From an uncultured Collinsella sp. (GTDB lineage Bacteria > Actinomycetota > Coriobacteriia > Coriobacteriales > Coriobacteriaceae), in NCBI GenBank assembly GCA_900555515.1, contig USLO01000094.1:1-6883 (forward strand): a stretch of DNA of 6,883 nt, in the 5' to 3' direction. Shown here piece by piece: positions 6,825 through 6,883 of the stretch. Every line of letters starts with the position of its first letter. The stretch's first letter is position 1. The translations under genes were made by a program, and so were the position numbers. Below the pieces are notes generated by a model. It ran no database searches, had not been told where the DNA came from, and saw nothing but the letters and a program-made list of their open reading frames with translations.

Positions 6825-6883
6825 GTTCATCGCGAGTTCCGCACGCAAAGAAGGCCACTTAATGTGGCCTTCGTCTTGCGCAG
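6825..6883 (-). repeat. 59-bp dispersed hairpin element, inverted copy 2, running into the window edge
   Basis: Read on the minus strand this matches 1651-1709 at 57 of 59 bases, with the two changes compensating each other in the stem. It may continue past the window edge. On its other side, 6796-6824 shows only a broken match (GGCGTC, GGCGG, GGCA) to the outer arm of the 130-bp inverted repeat, suggesting a decayed copy of that arm. Confidence 0.75.
6846..6872 (-). terminator. Hairpin H3, probable terminator of a minus-strand gene beyond the window
   Basis: On the minus strand GAAGGCCAC-ATTAA-GTGGCCTTC (6872-6850) is a perfect 9-bp stem followed by TTTG. Its orientation matches a gene entering from the right on the minus strand, just as H1 follows the LTA synthase gene. 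No such gene is visible here. Confidence 0.45.

Overview
This window looks like chromosomal DNA from a high-GC Gram-positive bacterium. The best guess is Collinsella or another Coriobacteriia: the coding is GC-rich, there is an LTA-synthase-type enzyme, and there is a large sortase-anchored surface protein with an LAxTG-type signal. This assignment is an inference from gene style, not from a marker gene.

Layout. Bases 2-1585 (+) hold the C-terminal part of a lipoteichoic acid synthase/phosphoglycerol transferase family protein, cut by the window edge. Bases 1586-2079 contain no gene. They hold a 130-bp inverted repeat with an inner hairpin, a second hairpin of the same family, three units of a palindromic repeat with a period of about 62 bp, and a strong two-way terminator. 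Bases 6168-2080 (-) encode one large secreted surface protein of about 1362 aa. In order it has a signal peptide, FG-GAP/VCBS-like propeller repeats, a beta-rich central region of unknown fold, a fibronectin III domain, an Ig-like domain, a Pro/Thr/Lys linker, an LANTG sorting signal, a membrane segment and a basic tail. Bases 6169-6883 contain no gene. They hold the ribosome binding site of that gene, a pair of 22-bp-spaced direct repeats, an array of seven and a half units of the same 62-bp palindromic repeat, and an inverted copy of the 59-bp hairpin element seen after the LTA synthase gene. In 6772-6824 I see only a weak, degenerate continuation of that element.

How it fits together. The two genes converge and both act at the cell envelope: one polymerises or modifies a glycerol-phosphate polymer on the outer face, the other is likely anchored to peptidoglycan as an adhesin or ligand-binding protein. 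The most unusual part is non-coding. The surface-protein gene is bracketed on both sides by arrays of one palindromic repeat, and outside those by inverted copies of one hairpin element. This gives the locus the look of a bounded cassette of about 5.2 kb. The array site GGAAA-N5-TCCC occurs 21 times in alternating orientation, about every 31 bp (three helical turns), and is far better conserved than the sequence between sites.
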